A stretch of 64,000 nucleotides of DNA from contig JAHLEZ010000021.1 in NCBI GenBank assembly GCA_020726505.1, positions 372,001-436,000 on the forward strand, in the 5' to 3' direction. Shown in pieces: positions 1 through 9,084 of this stretch (the first letter of the stretch is position 1; each line of letters opens with the position of its first letter). Source of the DNA: Leptodontidium sp. MPI-SDFR-AT-0119 (lineage: Eukaryota > Ascomycota > Leotiomycetes > Helotiales > Leptodontidiaceae). A program made the position numbers and the translations under genes. The notes under the pieces are model-generated. The model made no database searches, was not told where the DNA came from, and saw nothing but the letters and a program-made list of their open reading frames with translations.

Positions 1-351
1 GCCTTACTATTATACTTACTTAGTTCCTTCTTTAGTAGTAACTTACTTCTTATATAAGTCACTAGAAATATGTGAGAGGGACGAACCCTAATTTATATAA
101 TAAAAGGGTAGTATATAGCGAGCTACTAAAGGAAATTCTAAGCTCTATAAATAACAGATTAATCAAATCTAAAGATATTATATATCTAAAGAGTACGAAT
201 TAGTAAAGGAGAGGAGGGAAAAGAGTTCTAATAAATAAAATATATTTAGTGTTACGTTCTTGACGTTCTATAGTCAAGTGTTAGCTCCTTATATGTGCGA
301 AGGTCTAGCCTAGTCATGTGACAAAAGAAATTAGCGGCTGTCCCCGCCACA
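1..351 (-). mobile_element. Truncated end of family A LTR retrotransposon (LTR at 71-351)
   Basis: Positions 71-351 are a 281-bp LTR nearly identical to those at 13658-13937 and 25523-25802, and to the inverted copy at 47381-47660. It starts TGTGAGAGGG and ends CCCCGCCACA. Positions 1-70 match the internal sequence just inside the right-hand LTR of the complete element (about 25453-25522), so this is the end of a longer element that runs off the window. In coding orientation this is the 5' end of a minus-strand copy. There is no coding sequence here. Differences between copies are mainly C/T and G/A, as expected from RIP. Confidence 0.9.
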
Positions 352-558
352 TTACTTGATACATAATCGCAGGAAACGTTCGTCTCCGCAACTGCTGCAA
401 CTTGGCGGACTCTAAGATTTAACTGTACTGCACGTCGTGAACAGCTTCACCAATTCCGGCGACGAGACTGTAACTACCTCGCCACTTAAGCGACTATAGC
501 GACCACAGCTCCTCCAAACGCTCCAAACGCTCCAATATCCTCTTTCTACCGCTTGAAC

Positions 559-2350
559 ATGAATAGCATGGCCCAAGAGACAAGCCGTAATGTCTTAGGT
601 TTGCCACGAACCTCATCACTTGTGACTACTACAATGCCAGCAGCCAACAAGGACTTAGTCTTCGTGCATCTCAATGAAGTTACTGGCCCTGTTCAAGACA
701 TAGATACCCGAAACAAGGTAAGAGCGCATGTGATGCGGGATTTTCAGCGAAAGAGACATCACAAACCGAAGGCTAGCAAGTCGAACAAGCGATCACTCTT
801 GCCTACTTTGAAAACGGACTTGATAGAGGTCGATACTCAGAAAAGGCAATCATTATCGCCCGTGTACCTTGGTACTAGTTCAGATGACGATCCCGAAGCG
901 AGTATAACAATGATGCGCCTTCTAGATCCCCAATTCTTGGGAGAGCTAGAACTTTTCAACACCTTACCAATTGCTAGCTCTCCCCGACTACAGCTGTTGA
1001 TACACTACTGTGAGCACTGTCTCCCTTTTTTAGGTCACATACATAATTAATCTTTTAAGATAACGAAGTTCTCGTAAACAGATTGATTCCAGTCGACCCG
1101 AAAAACAAATGGTTCAACTACGCTATCACAGATCCAGCGCTATTTCACGGCATCATGCTACATACAGCTATGCATCATCGACTCGTCCATGGTGAGAATG
1201 ATGAAGCAGAACAGTTGCAGTTCAAGGGAAACACGATCAAGATGGTTGAGGGACGGTTAGAAGATCCAGTACTAAGTCGAAGTGATGATACGATAGGTGC
1301 TGTTGTATGTTTGGTGCTGCTTGAAGTAAGTAGAGTTCTATCAGATCTATGGAAGCATTTGATTGAGACGTGAGTAGAATTAAGAAGGGAACGTGACTCT
1401 TTCAAATATCCATATGAATGGACTGGAAAGAATGGTAGCTCTCCGAGGTGGCATAGACAACCTCGGCCTCGCAGGCATCCTGCGTAGGAAGATCCTCTGG
1501 TTACTTGATCCACACGCATATAGTTAACATGCACTGACGCGTTTCCAGGGCTGACCTGTGTAACGCTACGATCTCAGCTAGAGAGCCTCGCTTCAACTTG
1601 ACATCCACGAGCCAGCATCTCATTTCAGACTTCACGGGCCCCTCGGATATCAGCGGTGCATCCTTATCACAATACTTACACGTGCTAGAAGAAGTATTCT
1701 CAGCAAGTTGCGCTTGTCTAGACGAATTCGAAAACATTCGCACCTCGCTAAAAGCGATATCAAGCCAAGATCACCTAGAAGCAGACATTACCAGTACATT
1801 AAGTGACAGCATCTACCTCGCCGAACGTAACCTTTTCTATCTCCTGAGAAGCGTTAGTGATTTCCCCTTATTGCACTCTCCGCTATGTACTGCAATAGGT
1901 GCGCCAAATTTTATCGCAGCACAGATATACCTCTACCACACTCTCCGCGATTTTCCGTTCGAAGTCCCCCTGTTAAGCATCTTCATGCAGCGCCTCAGTG
2001 CTGCATTATGGAACTATGAAACTGGCCGGTTAAGTGAGGGCTGGGAGGGCCAAGAGCGGACTTTGGCCTGGGTGCTGACCCTTGGTGCGCTGGGAAGGGG
2101 TGTGATGAGGGACCAGTATGTGTTAGCTCTGAAGGCCATTTGTGCGAAGATTGGGGTGGAAGATTTGAGTGATTTTGTGAAACTTCTAGAGAGTGTGGTT
2201 TGGAGGGCTGGGGAGAGGGACCTAGGGCTGGTTGGGTTGTGGAGTGAGGTGCAGTGGGGAACGAGTTTTGAAAGTCTAGGCCAGGGAAAATTGGGTCTAG
2301 ATCTGGACTTGGGGATAGAAATGACTGACAACATGAGCGCGAGCTTATAA
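559..2350 (+). CDS. Fungal_trans_2-type regulator (fungus-specific transcription factor family), several exons
   Basis: The N-terminal part (exon 1, ATG at 559 or 568) has a basic stretch RAHVMRDFQRKRHH after a short nuclear-looking leader, a hallmark of fungal proteins annotated with the Fungal_trans_2 domain (PF11951). The middle reads PVDPKNKWFNYAITDPALFH, then NGLERMVALRGGIDNLG, both typical of this family. The last intron is clear: donor at 1500, acceptor ending 1548, joining to give W-A-D-L-C-N. The final exon runs 1549-2350. An intron near 1330-1395 is likely. The first intron, between about 1010 and 1080, does not give a clean in-frame GT-AG join, so either my boundary is wrong or the gene is damaged. 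No Zn2Cys6 cluster is visible. Its target is unknown; a nuclear role is inferred. Confidence 0.75.
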
Positions 2351-2384
2351 TTGCAATTAGGTATAAGAGTACTGGCATATCATG

Positions 2385-3720
2385 AAGGATGACGTTTATA
2401 ACGAGATTAATTGATGCTATGGGACGGGCGACTTCCGACTTTGTTATATTTTCTACCTCTTCCAGAAGAATGAGAAGGGAAAACCCTAGCTTACTTCCTT
2501 CAGTCTTACCCTCGGGATTGGCATCTCCCAGCACAAGGGAGGGCAAGCACATTCATTTCAATAAGCAGGTCGAGTAATATATAGCGTTGGAAGTGAAGGG
2601 CGACAAAGACGAGGAGCCCGAATCGTATGCAATTCACGATTCCGACGATAGCGATTCTGACGATGGAGCCATCACGATGAGGAGGACCGATCCCAAGTGA
2701 AAATTACCGCTTATGTCGAGCAGAAAGGCTACACCACGGGCGAGCTTTAGTGCTGGCAGCAAGTCGATTGAAATGCTACCATCTACGACGCTAAAGGACA
2801 GAGAAGGCACCTCAGAACCGCCGGAGACAGCAGTAAAGCACAGCAGCAGCTTCTCGAACAGCGGCAAACTCTCCCCATCACCCTCACAAGCAGAGTGTCC
2901 AATAAGCCAGCCGGCTTATAAGCTAGCCAATCAGCTGGCTATTTCGCCTCAGTCAGTCAGCTCAGCCCTTGCCGTAAGCCAATCAGCTCGTATATTCTCA
3001 ACTGATCTTTAGCTTATAAGCTCCGGGGTATTTTATAAGGTATTTTTAGGTGTATTTTAGACGATTTTCACGCTCAAAACGCCTTAAAATTAAGGATATT
3101 TTATATTTTTTCCCCCTCTTAAAAAGTTATAAAAAAGCTTTAAATATAACTTTAATATTACTTTGTTATAGGTTAAAGTTACTTTAAGATGTAAATCAAG
3201 TTAATTATAAGTGATATAAGCTTAAAAATCAAAGAAAATATAAAAAATACAACGAAAACGTGACTTAAAATCACGTTTTACTTAAAATTTAGCTTATAAG
3301 CGGCTGATAAGTTAATAAGCTAAGCCAATCAGTTCTAATATAATTACAAGTCAATCAGTTGAAATATTTCCTCAGCTGATGGCTGACTGATTGGCTTATT
3401 GGACACTCTGCTCACAAGAAACACTCAAGGACGGCTCGGGAGACGACGATGCGGCTATGGACTGGCAGCCATCCAGTGCCTTTGCCAACTGCAAAGACAG
3501 CATGACACTAACTCAAGGACGACTTTAGAACTTGCACACATCTAGATTATTCTCTTGTCTCAACGTAGATCGATCAGGCATAAGTCGTACACCCTCAGGC
3601 ATGCTCATGCCTTACGAAGAAGACGAAGACGATGTGGTCACGGATGGCCTATTTGGGAAAGTGGTTGATACCGTAAATACAGCGAAGGATATCGTATACG
3701 TGATCTAAAACGTTGGCTAG
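2385..3720 (+). pseudogene. Broken Reg1/Hex2-like PP1 regulatory subunit, interrupted by a MITE
   Basis: Reading across several frames, the segment keeps the order of a Reg1-type protein, which targets type-1 phosphatase in the Snf1 glucose-repression pathway. It has PSTREGKHIHFNKQVE with the RVxF-type PP1 docking core K-H-I-H-F, then acidic YAIHDSDDSDSDD, then KLSPSPSQ. After the MITE it continues ETLKDGSGDDDAAMDWQP, then RTPSGMLMPYEEDEDD, and GLFGKVVDTVNTAKDI near 3645-3705. In-frame stops occur after QVE (2575-2577), after TDPK (2698-2700), after GRL (about 3526) and in the final VI*NVG* motif. Each is explained by C-to-T or G-to-A changes at expected Gln, Arg or Trp codons. The N-terminal half of the family is missing. 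I read it as a duplicated, RIP-inactivated fragment; an intact copy should exist elsewhere. Confidence 0.75.
2891..3410. mobile_element. 520-bp hAT-type MITE with 8-bp target-site duplication
   Basis: The ends are inverted: the left end begins CAGAGTGTCCAATAAGCCAG and the right end closes with the complement of CAGAGTGTCCAATAAGCCAA. The flanks carry the perfect 8-bp duplication CTCACAAG at 2883-2890 and 3411-3418, the size made by hAT transposases. The right terminus matches the end of the hAT relic at 32880 over about 39 bases with three transitions, so that family probably mobilised it. The interior is AT-rich and has no reading frame. It sits inside the Reg1-like pseudogene. Confidence 0.93.
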
Positions 3721-4243
3721 AGGACGTAGTTATTACCTGGGTATTTTTCGCGTTTGATATTCTCTTCGTAGGGAGGCTCCGGCTCCGGCTCAATGTATGG
3801 CGTCTCTTCGTATGCAGGCTCTGGCTCATCGTATGGCTTCTCTTCGGACTCGGGCGGTGGCGGCCGCGGCTCATCGTATTGTTCGGCAACTAAATCTTGA
3901 TCCACCTTCTCAGCCTTATTCCATCTGCGTATTCCATTCGAATTGATCGGTGAGGGGTCATTCGTCACGGCCTGTTTCTGCTTCGCGTGCCCTGTTCCGT
4001 TCCCCTGTCTTCGGTATCGAGTAGTCGCCAGTATATTCGAATTGGGCGAACAGCTCGAACGTCTCCTTGCTCACATTGTCCCATATTGTACAAAGCACGC
4101 AGAATTACAGTTGGCGCACCGACTATTATGCCCTGAAACGAAGTGTAAGGGTTTACTTTCGCGCCTGCAGGGACGGCAGGGGTGTTTTTCGGTAGAGAGT
4201 TGGCCCGCCCGACATACAAACTGCTCTGCCAAGCATCGCCCAA
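3717..4243 (-). CDS. Uncharacterised Pro/Glu/Tyr-rich open frames
   Basis: Two minus-strand open frames abut at about 3965-3968. The upstream one (from 4243) encodes 92 residues with no recognised motif. The downstream one (3968-3717) encodes 83 residues with a repetitive acidic, tyrosine- and proline-rich core (YDEPEP, YEETPYIEPEPEPPYEE). They are in different frames; an intron or a frameshift could join them. I recognise no family. The compositional repeat could also be a chance frame opposite low-complexity DNA. Low confidence that this is a real gene. Confidence 0.25.
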
Positions 4244-4319
4244 AAGGGTTTAATTTTTGGGTAAACGACCGCCCATTAGTGGTCCTGCTGACTGTACAAA
4301 GTCTTGTCTTGGTTCCCTA

Positions 4320-5127
4320 AATCTTTCCTATTGGCCGGCTAGCGAGGGTTTCTAAAGCTTCTTCTTTCTACTATGAGAATGAACTCCATGCCGCACAAGA
4401 CGGAGTTTTGGATGCGGATGACCAAGAAGCTTGTATAACAGGCTCTGTCTACACGCCACTGTTTCAGGGCATCGGCGTGCGGAGCGCGCGTTACCAGTAT
4501 CTAACTGTAACCGAAAACGGAAAACGCTCTCGACCCATGAAATAAGCGACGCTTACATAACTCCCTGCAAGCGAGCTTTTGACAAATAATTTGAGCTCTT
4601 AATTATGTTGACCAATAAACTAAGACTTACATTACGCCTGTCGATTATTCACTTTGTAATGCTAAGGATAATAAAAGCGCTTTGATACAGCTGCTAAGGC
4701 AAGGTGTATGTCCCGATTCAACATCATACACATTCTACCGCAAAACGTTTAGAAGCTTACGTGATATCCTTTGTATCTGCCACGTTGTCTAAGGGGAATA
4801 TCTTTCAGGTTCATGATATCCACCAATCGGAGCTTCAAGGACCTCGCCACTTCCTCAAAATTGCATATTTCCAGACTCAAGTGGGGCGCGGGTCCAAAAT
4901 CAGAAAACGCACTTTCATGGTTGCTCGGAGTTCTATAGACTAGGAAAATAAAGTGCACTTGCTACTAACAACCCACGAGACCACGTCGAATTGTAGAATC
5001 AAAGGCTAGAACAAAAAACCGTTCAAAGCGAACGTAGGGGCTGTCACGAGACCATGGCGGAACTGGAGGAATCGAACCCATGTAAATAGTACTAGTGCCC
5101 TTTAGGCTTAGCCGGGCGTAATAGACC

Positions 5128-5162
<35 letters not shown>

Positions 5163-5843
5163 GCGCCGCCTGCTGATAAACCACGTTATGTATATCGGCC
5201 AGTCACAATATGCAATGTAATGGGCGGCTAGCAAGTGCGGGTATTGCGGCTGCGCGCCAACCCGCTTGAGGCGAGACCCCGAGGGGGGCTGAGATGACAT
5301 TGAACCAGGATATGCACTTCTAAGCACGTTGTGGTAAGTTTACTCTGACCACAGGAATGTCTAGCATTGGCTCTCGGCTTGCCGCATCAGCAACAGTCTG
5401 CATCCATGAGTTTCGCTCCCTCCGAACGGCAGTAGGCACGTGTCTCCGTGACTACCTGGGTCTCCCGCTGGCAGGTAAGCATTGAGGCAGTGCCTCGGGG
5501 TCAACTTGCGGTGCTGGTAAAGCTCCGTGGCCATCTAACCTATCACCAGCTGCATATGTGATTTGGGTTTCTTATTCTAGGAACTCACATACATTCATTT
5601 TCAGCTGCAGAGCTGCTTCAGAAGACGTGTATCGTGATTTATAACATTGTCTCCAAAAAGGGAAGTCAGACAGAATACACAAGGGCTCAAGGAGTATAAG
5701 TATCGGTGCAGATTCTCTTCATGTTTCTCAATATCATCATTCTCATCATCAGATCTCCATCTCATCTCATCTAGATCATCTCACACTCACATTCACCTAC
5801 TAACCTTCTTTCGATAAAGACTTTTTCCTCGGGAGATCTAGCC
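4320..5843. other. Intergenic stretch, no supported gene
   Basis: Apart from the CAT microsatellite, I see no gene that I can support. Short open frames at 4704-4943 and on the minus strand at 4749-5327 have no family features; the latter gets its Met run from the microsatellite. The last 150 bp before the poly(A) tract (5690-5840) are pyrimidine-rich with TATA-like GGAGTATAAGTATC near 5690, consistent with a fungal promoter for the secreted-protein gene downstream. Confidence 0.5.
5130..5162. repeat. (CAT)11 microsatellite
   Basis: Eleven perfect CAT units in a row, read directly. No coding context that I can support. Confidence 0.97.
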
Positions 5844-5866
5844 AAAAAAAAAAAAAAAAAAAAAAA
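5844..5866. repeat. A23 homopolymer in the leader of the secreted-protein gene
   Basis: Twenty-three A residues end two bases before the ATG at 5869. The tract lies in the probable 5' leader; upstream DNA is CT-rich as in fungal promoters. It may be a slippage-prone leader tract. Its length should be checked in reads. Confidence 0.9.
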
Positions 5867-5868
5867 CC

Positions 5869-6645
5869 ATGTTGGTTTACTCCATCCTACTCCCAGTGCT
5901 AGCTGGCGCCGCGCTGGCCACTCCTCTACCAGAGGGACAAGATATCGCAGCATGCCGTGCCAAAGCTACAACCTCGCTGGAGCAGTGTGCCTGCTTCGCG
6001 GACTGTGTCGCCACTCCCACCGAACACGGCTACATGTTCTCCATGAGCAACAGCAATAGTTCCAGCGCCGCCAGAGCCGCTCAAGACGGCTGCTCAAACC
6101 CGGCCGCGCACGTCACCACCTCCAATACCGACATGAACTGGGGCAGCACGCCGCCCTTCAACACCATCTCCCACATCTTCCAGTCCTGCGGCCAGTACGG
6201 CTGCGATCCCAACCCGGCCACGGAATCGACCATCATCCTCGGCATCTCCGGCGGCCAGCCTGTCCTCACACAGGCCAAAGTCGTCGCCACAGGCCACTTT
6301 CGCGACTGGCCTGACCGAGACGCAGCCTGTTCCCTCGCACGCGCTGCCGCTCAGGCGGCTCCCAATGTCCAGTACCGTACGCCCGGCGTCCACTGCCGTC
6401 CCGGAGTGGACTGTGATGCCCCCGACCCAATGGCTCAGTACTACGCGCATAACTACTATCAAGTGGACCACTGGAACGATTGCGGATGGCAGGCCGGCGT
6501 CACCGCGTTGATTTCAATCGATTCCGTTCAGCCCCAGACTGCACTCTGCTCAGCGGCCATTGGGGCCATCGGATCACTTTTGGGACCTTTGTTTGGAGAG
6601 TATGCGTGGTTGTTTGGAAAGATCACTGCTGTGTGCAACTTTTAA
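5869..6645 (+). CDS. Cysteine-rich secreted protein, effector-like, unknown family
   Basis: A single uninterrupted 258-residue frame. The N-terminus MLVYSILLPVLAGAALATP is a clear secretion signal, with probable cleavage after residue 16-18. The mature part has 13 cysteines, an even number of which probably pair, including CACFADC near residues 39-45, CGQYGC near 105-110 and HCRPGVDC near 172-180. A glycine-rich hydrophobic segment lies near the end (AAIGAIGSLLGPLFGEYAWL), and the protein ends CNF. I recognise no domain. The GC-rich codon use contrasts with the AT-rich DNA on both sides and shows no RIP stops, so it is probably under selection. Candidate secreted or surface protein; an effector role is only inferred from size, signal and cysteines. 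Confidence 0.8.
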   Translation: MLVYSILLPVLAGAALATPLPEGQDIAACRAKATTSLEQCACFADCVATPTEHGYMFSMSNSNSSSAARAAQDGCSNPAAHVTTSNTDMNWGSTPPFNTISHIFQSCGQYGCDPNPATESTIILGISGGQPVLTQAKVVATGHFRDWPDRDAACSLARAAAQAAPNVQYRTPGVHCRPGVDCDAPDPMAQYYAHNYYQVDHWNDCGWQAGVTALISIDSVQPQTALCSAAIGAIGSLLGPLFGEYAWLFGKITAVCNF

Positions 6646-6862
6646 GTCTGGGAGGAACAATTCCTTACTGAGGATGTGATGTACTGTACATATGTCAAAG
6701 ATTGCATTGCATTGATTCGCGCTAGATGTTAGAGATTTTTTGTCCTCATAGATATATAGATCGTGTTTTTCTCTCTACGTTGATTCTTAGTAGTGTTGTG
6801 AATATTCCATGTGCTATCACGGCCTACCCTAAATATAGCCTCTTTCGCATTTCACTTGTTAG

Positions 6863-7888
6863 GTGCAGTTGCAGCAAGAACAAGTGGCTACTAGGGACCT
6901 TGGAGGAAGCCTGAAGACAGCACGCGACGCCACGCAGAGAGACATAACACTCACAAGCGCACTTAAAAGAGAGCTAGATACAGCCAAGGCAGAGAATAAA
7001 GCACTACTCCAGCAAGGGAAGGCAGCCATTACAGAGCTCACAGCAGAACTGAATACGGTCAAGGCAGACGCTGAAACCTTATGGAAAGAGGCAGGACGAG
7101 TTCGTGGCCTGGAGACAGAATTGAATGATTTAAGAATATCATCGCAAGCGACAGGTCGCGTGCAAGCAGAACTGGAGAAGACGAGACAGGACTTAGAAGA
7201 CTTGAGGCAGGTATCAAGCTCGTACATTAAGGATCTGAAATCAACCAAGGTCGAAGTTGATAAGAGGCTAGAGACCTCGAAAAGTCAAGTTACCGGCCTG
7301 GAAAAAGACTTAGAAGCAATGCGGCAATCTATAAAGGAGAGGGAAAGAGAGTTAGTAAGCCTGAAGCTTGAGATCGATAATGAAGATGAACGTATAAGGT
7401 TATTGAAAGCACAGCTGTTTGAGATGAACCGCCTAATACAACTAGAGAAGGAGAAAGAGAAACTCGAGGCCGAGCAGAAGGAGATTCAAGCTGCGCTAGC
7501 CGGGGCAAGAGCCTCAAGTAGCCAGGATCTTAGGGAACTCCTGTAGCGGGAGGCGCTTATTAATGCCAGTCTCTCACAAGTTGAAGAGAAGATAGTTGAA
7601 ACGGGATCGTATATTATGAGATATGCGAAGTATAAAGTACGCTTCGAAAGTTCTAAAACAGGCCGCTAAATAGGTATTAACTATGTTCTCGTGGAAGACC
7701 TAGGGAAGAAATTTAAGGAATTGCGTGATCAGGTCGTTTATTGTTTCGTGAACGGCATTATAACGGTGGTAGAGCTCGAGAAGTACAAAGACTTCTTAGT
7801 AAATCAAAAGCATCTCGCTGACCACGGGGAATTCTTCTACTGTGGCTACAATCCACCTCGGAAGAGACACCCGCGGTCTGGATAATGC
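6863..7888 (+). pseudogene. Coiled-coil protein gene, 5'-truncated, with two in-frame stops
   Basis: One frame from 6863 to 7888 reads as a long heptad-rich coiled coil (many E/K/L/Q, for example KELRDQ, LEKEKEKLEAEQKEIQAAL), broken by TAG at about 7544 and TAA at about 7667. After each stop the frame stays open and the composition continues. The frame has no ATG; it begins after what looks like a splice acceptor (TTAGGTGCAG near 6860), so upstream exons are missing. It ends GYNPPRKRHPRSG. I do not recognise the family; myosin-tail or SMC-like similarity would be compositional only. Confidence 0.6.
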
Positions 7889-8579
7889 GGGAGGAGATTT
7901 GATGAGTACTCCGGGACCAAGAGCCCAAGAACTAGCAAGACTTTGCACCAAGTCCAAAGAACCCCGTGGCTGATCCCCATTCCTCCTTTTCATCGCCATT
8001 TGTATGTGTATCGAGGAAGGAGAGGAGGATAGAGGTGCGTTGTATGGACGGCGATACGACCATTGAGGTGCAAGTTCGTATAACCATTGTTCGGCCGGTT
8101 GCTGTGTTCGAGCTTATGGCGGAAGAAGTCTGCGAGACAGAAGGGTTAGTTGGAGATTCCGGACTGGCCTCCTGGCCTCCTTCGAAAGATCGAGTTCAAT
8201 ATCATGCGCTAACCGAATTAGGTTAGGTGGAAAGATAGATTTACTTCGGTTTCCTGCTTCCAATAATTATGTTCTGTCATTTTCCATCGCTACTCACCGC
8301 TAGCTCCGGTTTGAGCTATTTACCGATACTAAAATTAGAGAGTTAATCGCCCATGTTTAGCCTTACTTACTCGGTGAGCTTGTTGGGTTGCAGTCAACAC
8401 CAAGCTGTGAGGAGCCACAAGCCGTGAGCGAATCAGATGCCGCCCTCCCCACCCTTTCATAATAGAATAGAATAGAAACAAATAACTATTAAAGTACAGT
8501 GATACTCGCGGTTGTTTTCTCGATCGGTTACTTCGAATCTTCGCCGCAGAGAGAAGGACGATTTTCACCTTTCGCGAAA
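7889..8579. other. Intergenic stretch, nothing firm
   Basis: A short open frame at 7966-8226 has no recognisable feature. There is a small AATAG direct repeat at 8459-8476. No gene called. Confidence 0.5.
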
Positions 8580-9075
8580 ATGGCACAACATTCAGATCTC
8601 GAAGCCGGCATCGAACTCCCCAATATTCCCGCACTAGTAGCTCTTTCAAGTGCAAGGGAACCAGTTCGTATCCCAAAGCAGTCCCGATTGCGATCGAAAT
8701 GGAAACCGAAATTTCATCCTCCCCGGATAGAGCAGGTTTCGGAGCAAGTAGACCAGTTCTTCGAGACTCTTCGTGCGGAGCTACGAAAGGGGTCACGCGA
8801 GCACTGCCTCTTCGTGTGCTGGGAAAATGAGGTCAATAATCATAGGGCTGTCCCAATTTTAATTAATAATAGAGAGGATAAGGTGATGGTGTATCCAATA
8901 CCATGCCTGAAATCATTTTCAAGCCTTGTGGCGGCTATACTATGCAGATTTATCTAAACTCGCCACGCAGATCAGTACTTTCGCCGAGGTGGCGAACCGT
9001 TTTTGGAATAGCGTGCTGAAAGCTACACCTCTGAATATCTGGGTAATTTTGATCTTGGAAAACCGACACGTGACT
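8580..9075 (+). pseudogene. Hypothetical protein, 3' end cut off near the LINE boundary
   Basis: The ATG at 8580 follows an A-rich context (GCGAAAATGG) and opens a 125-codon frame: MAQHSDLEAGIELPNIPALV, a basic segment RLRSKWKPKF, an amphipathic EQVSEQVDQFFETLRAELRK, then HCLFVCWENEVNNHRAVPIL. The frame stops at 8957; another frame stays open for about 190 bp more (LSKLATQISTFAEVANRFW). This suggests an intron or a frameshift before the LINE tail at about 9085. It resembles lineage-specific ascomycete hypothetical proteins; no function can be given. Confidence 0.4.
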
Positions 9076-9084
9076 CTGATTTAT

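Noticed and set aside
5060..5180. tRNA-like piece on the minus strand (GGGTTCGATTCCTCCA near 5078-5094)
   Set aside because: A T-arm-like sequence is present, but I cannot build a full cloverleaf; the expected 5' part is replaced by the CAT microsatellite. At best a relic.
6094..6471. Minus-strand frames opposite the secreted-protein gene
   Set aside because: They are mirror images of a GC-rich real gene and lack signal or family features.
7966..8226. 86-codon plus-strand frame
   Set aside because: No start context, no motif, and a different frame from the neighbouring coiled-coil pseudogene.
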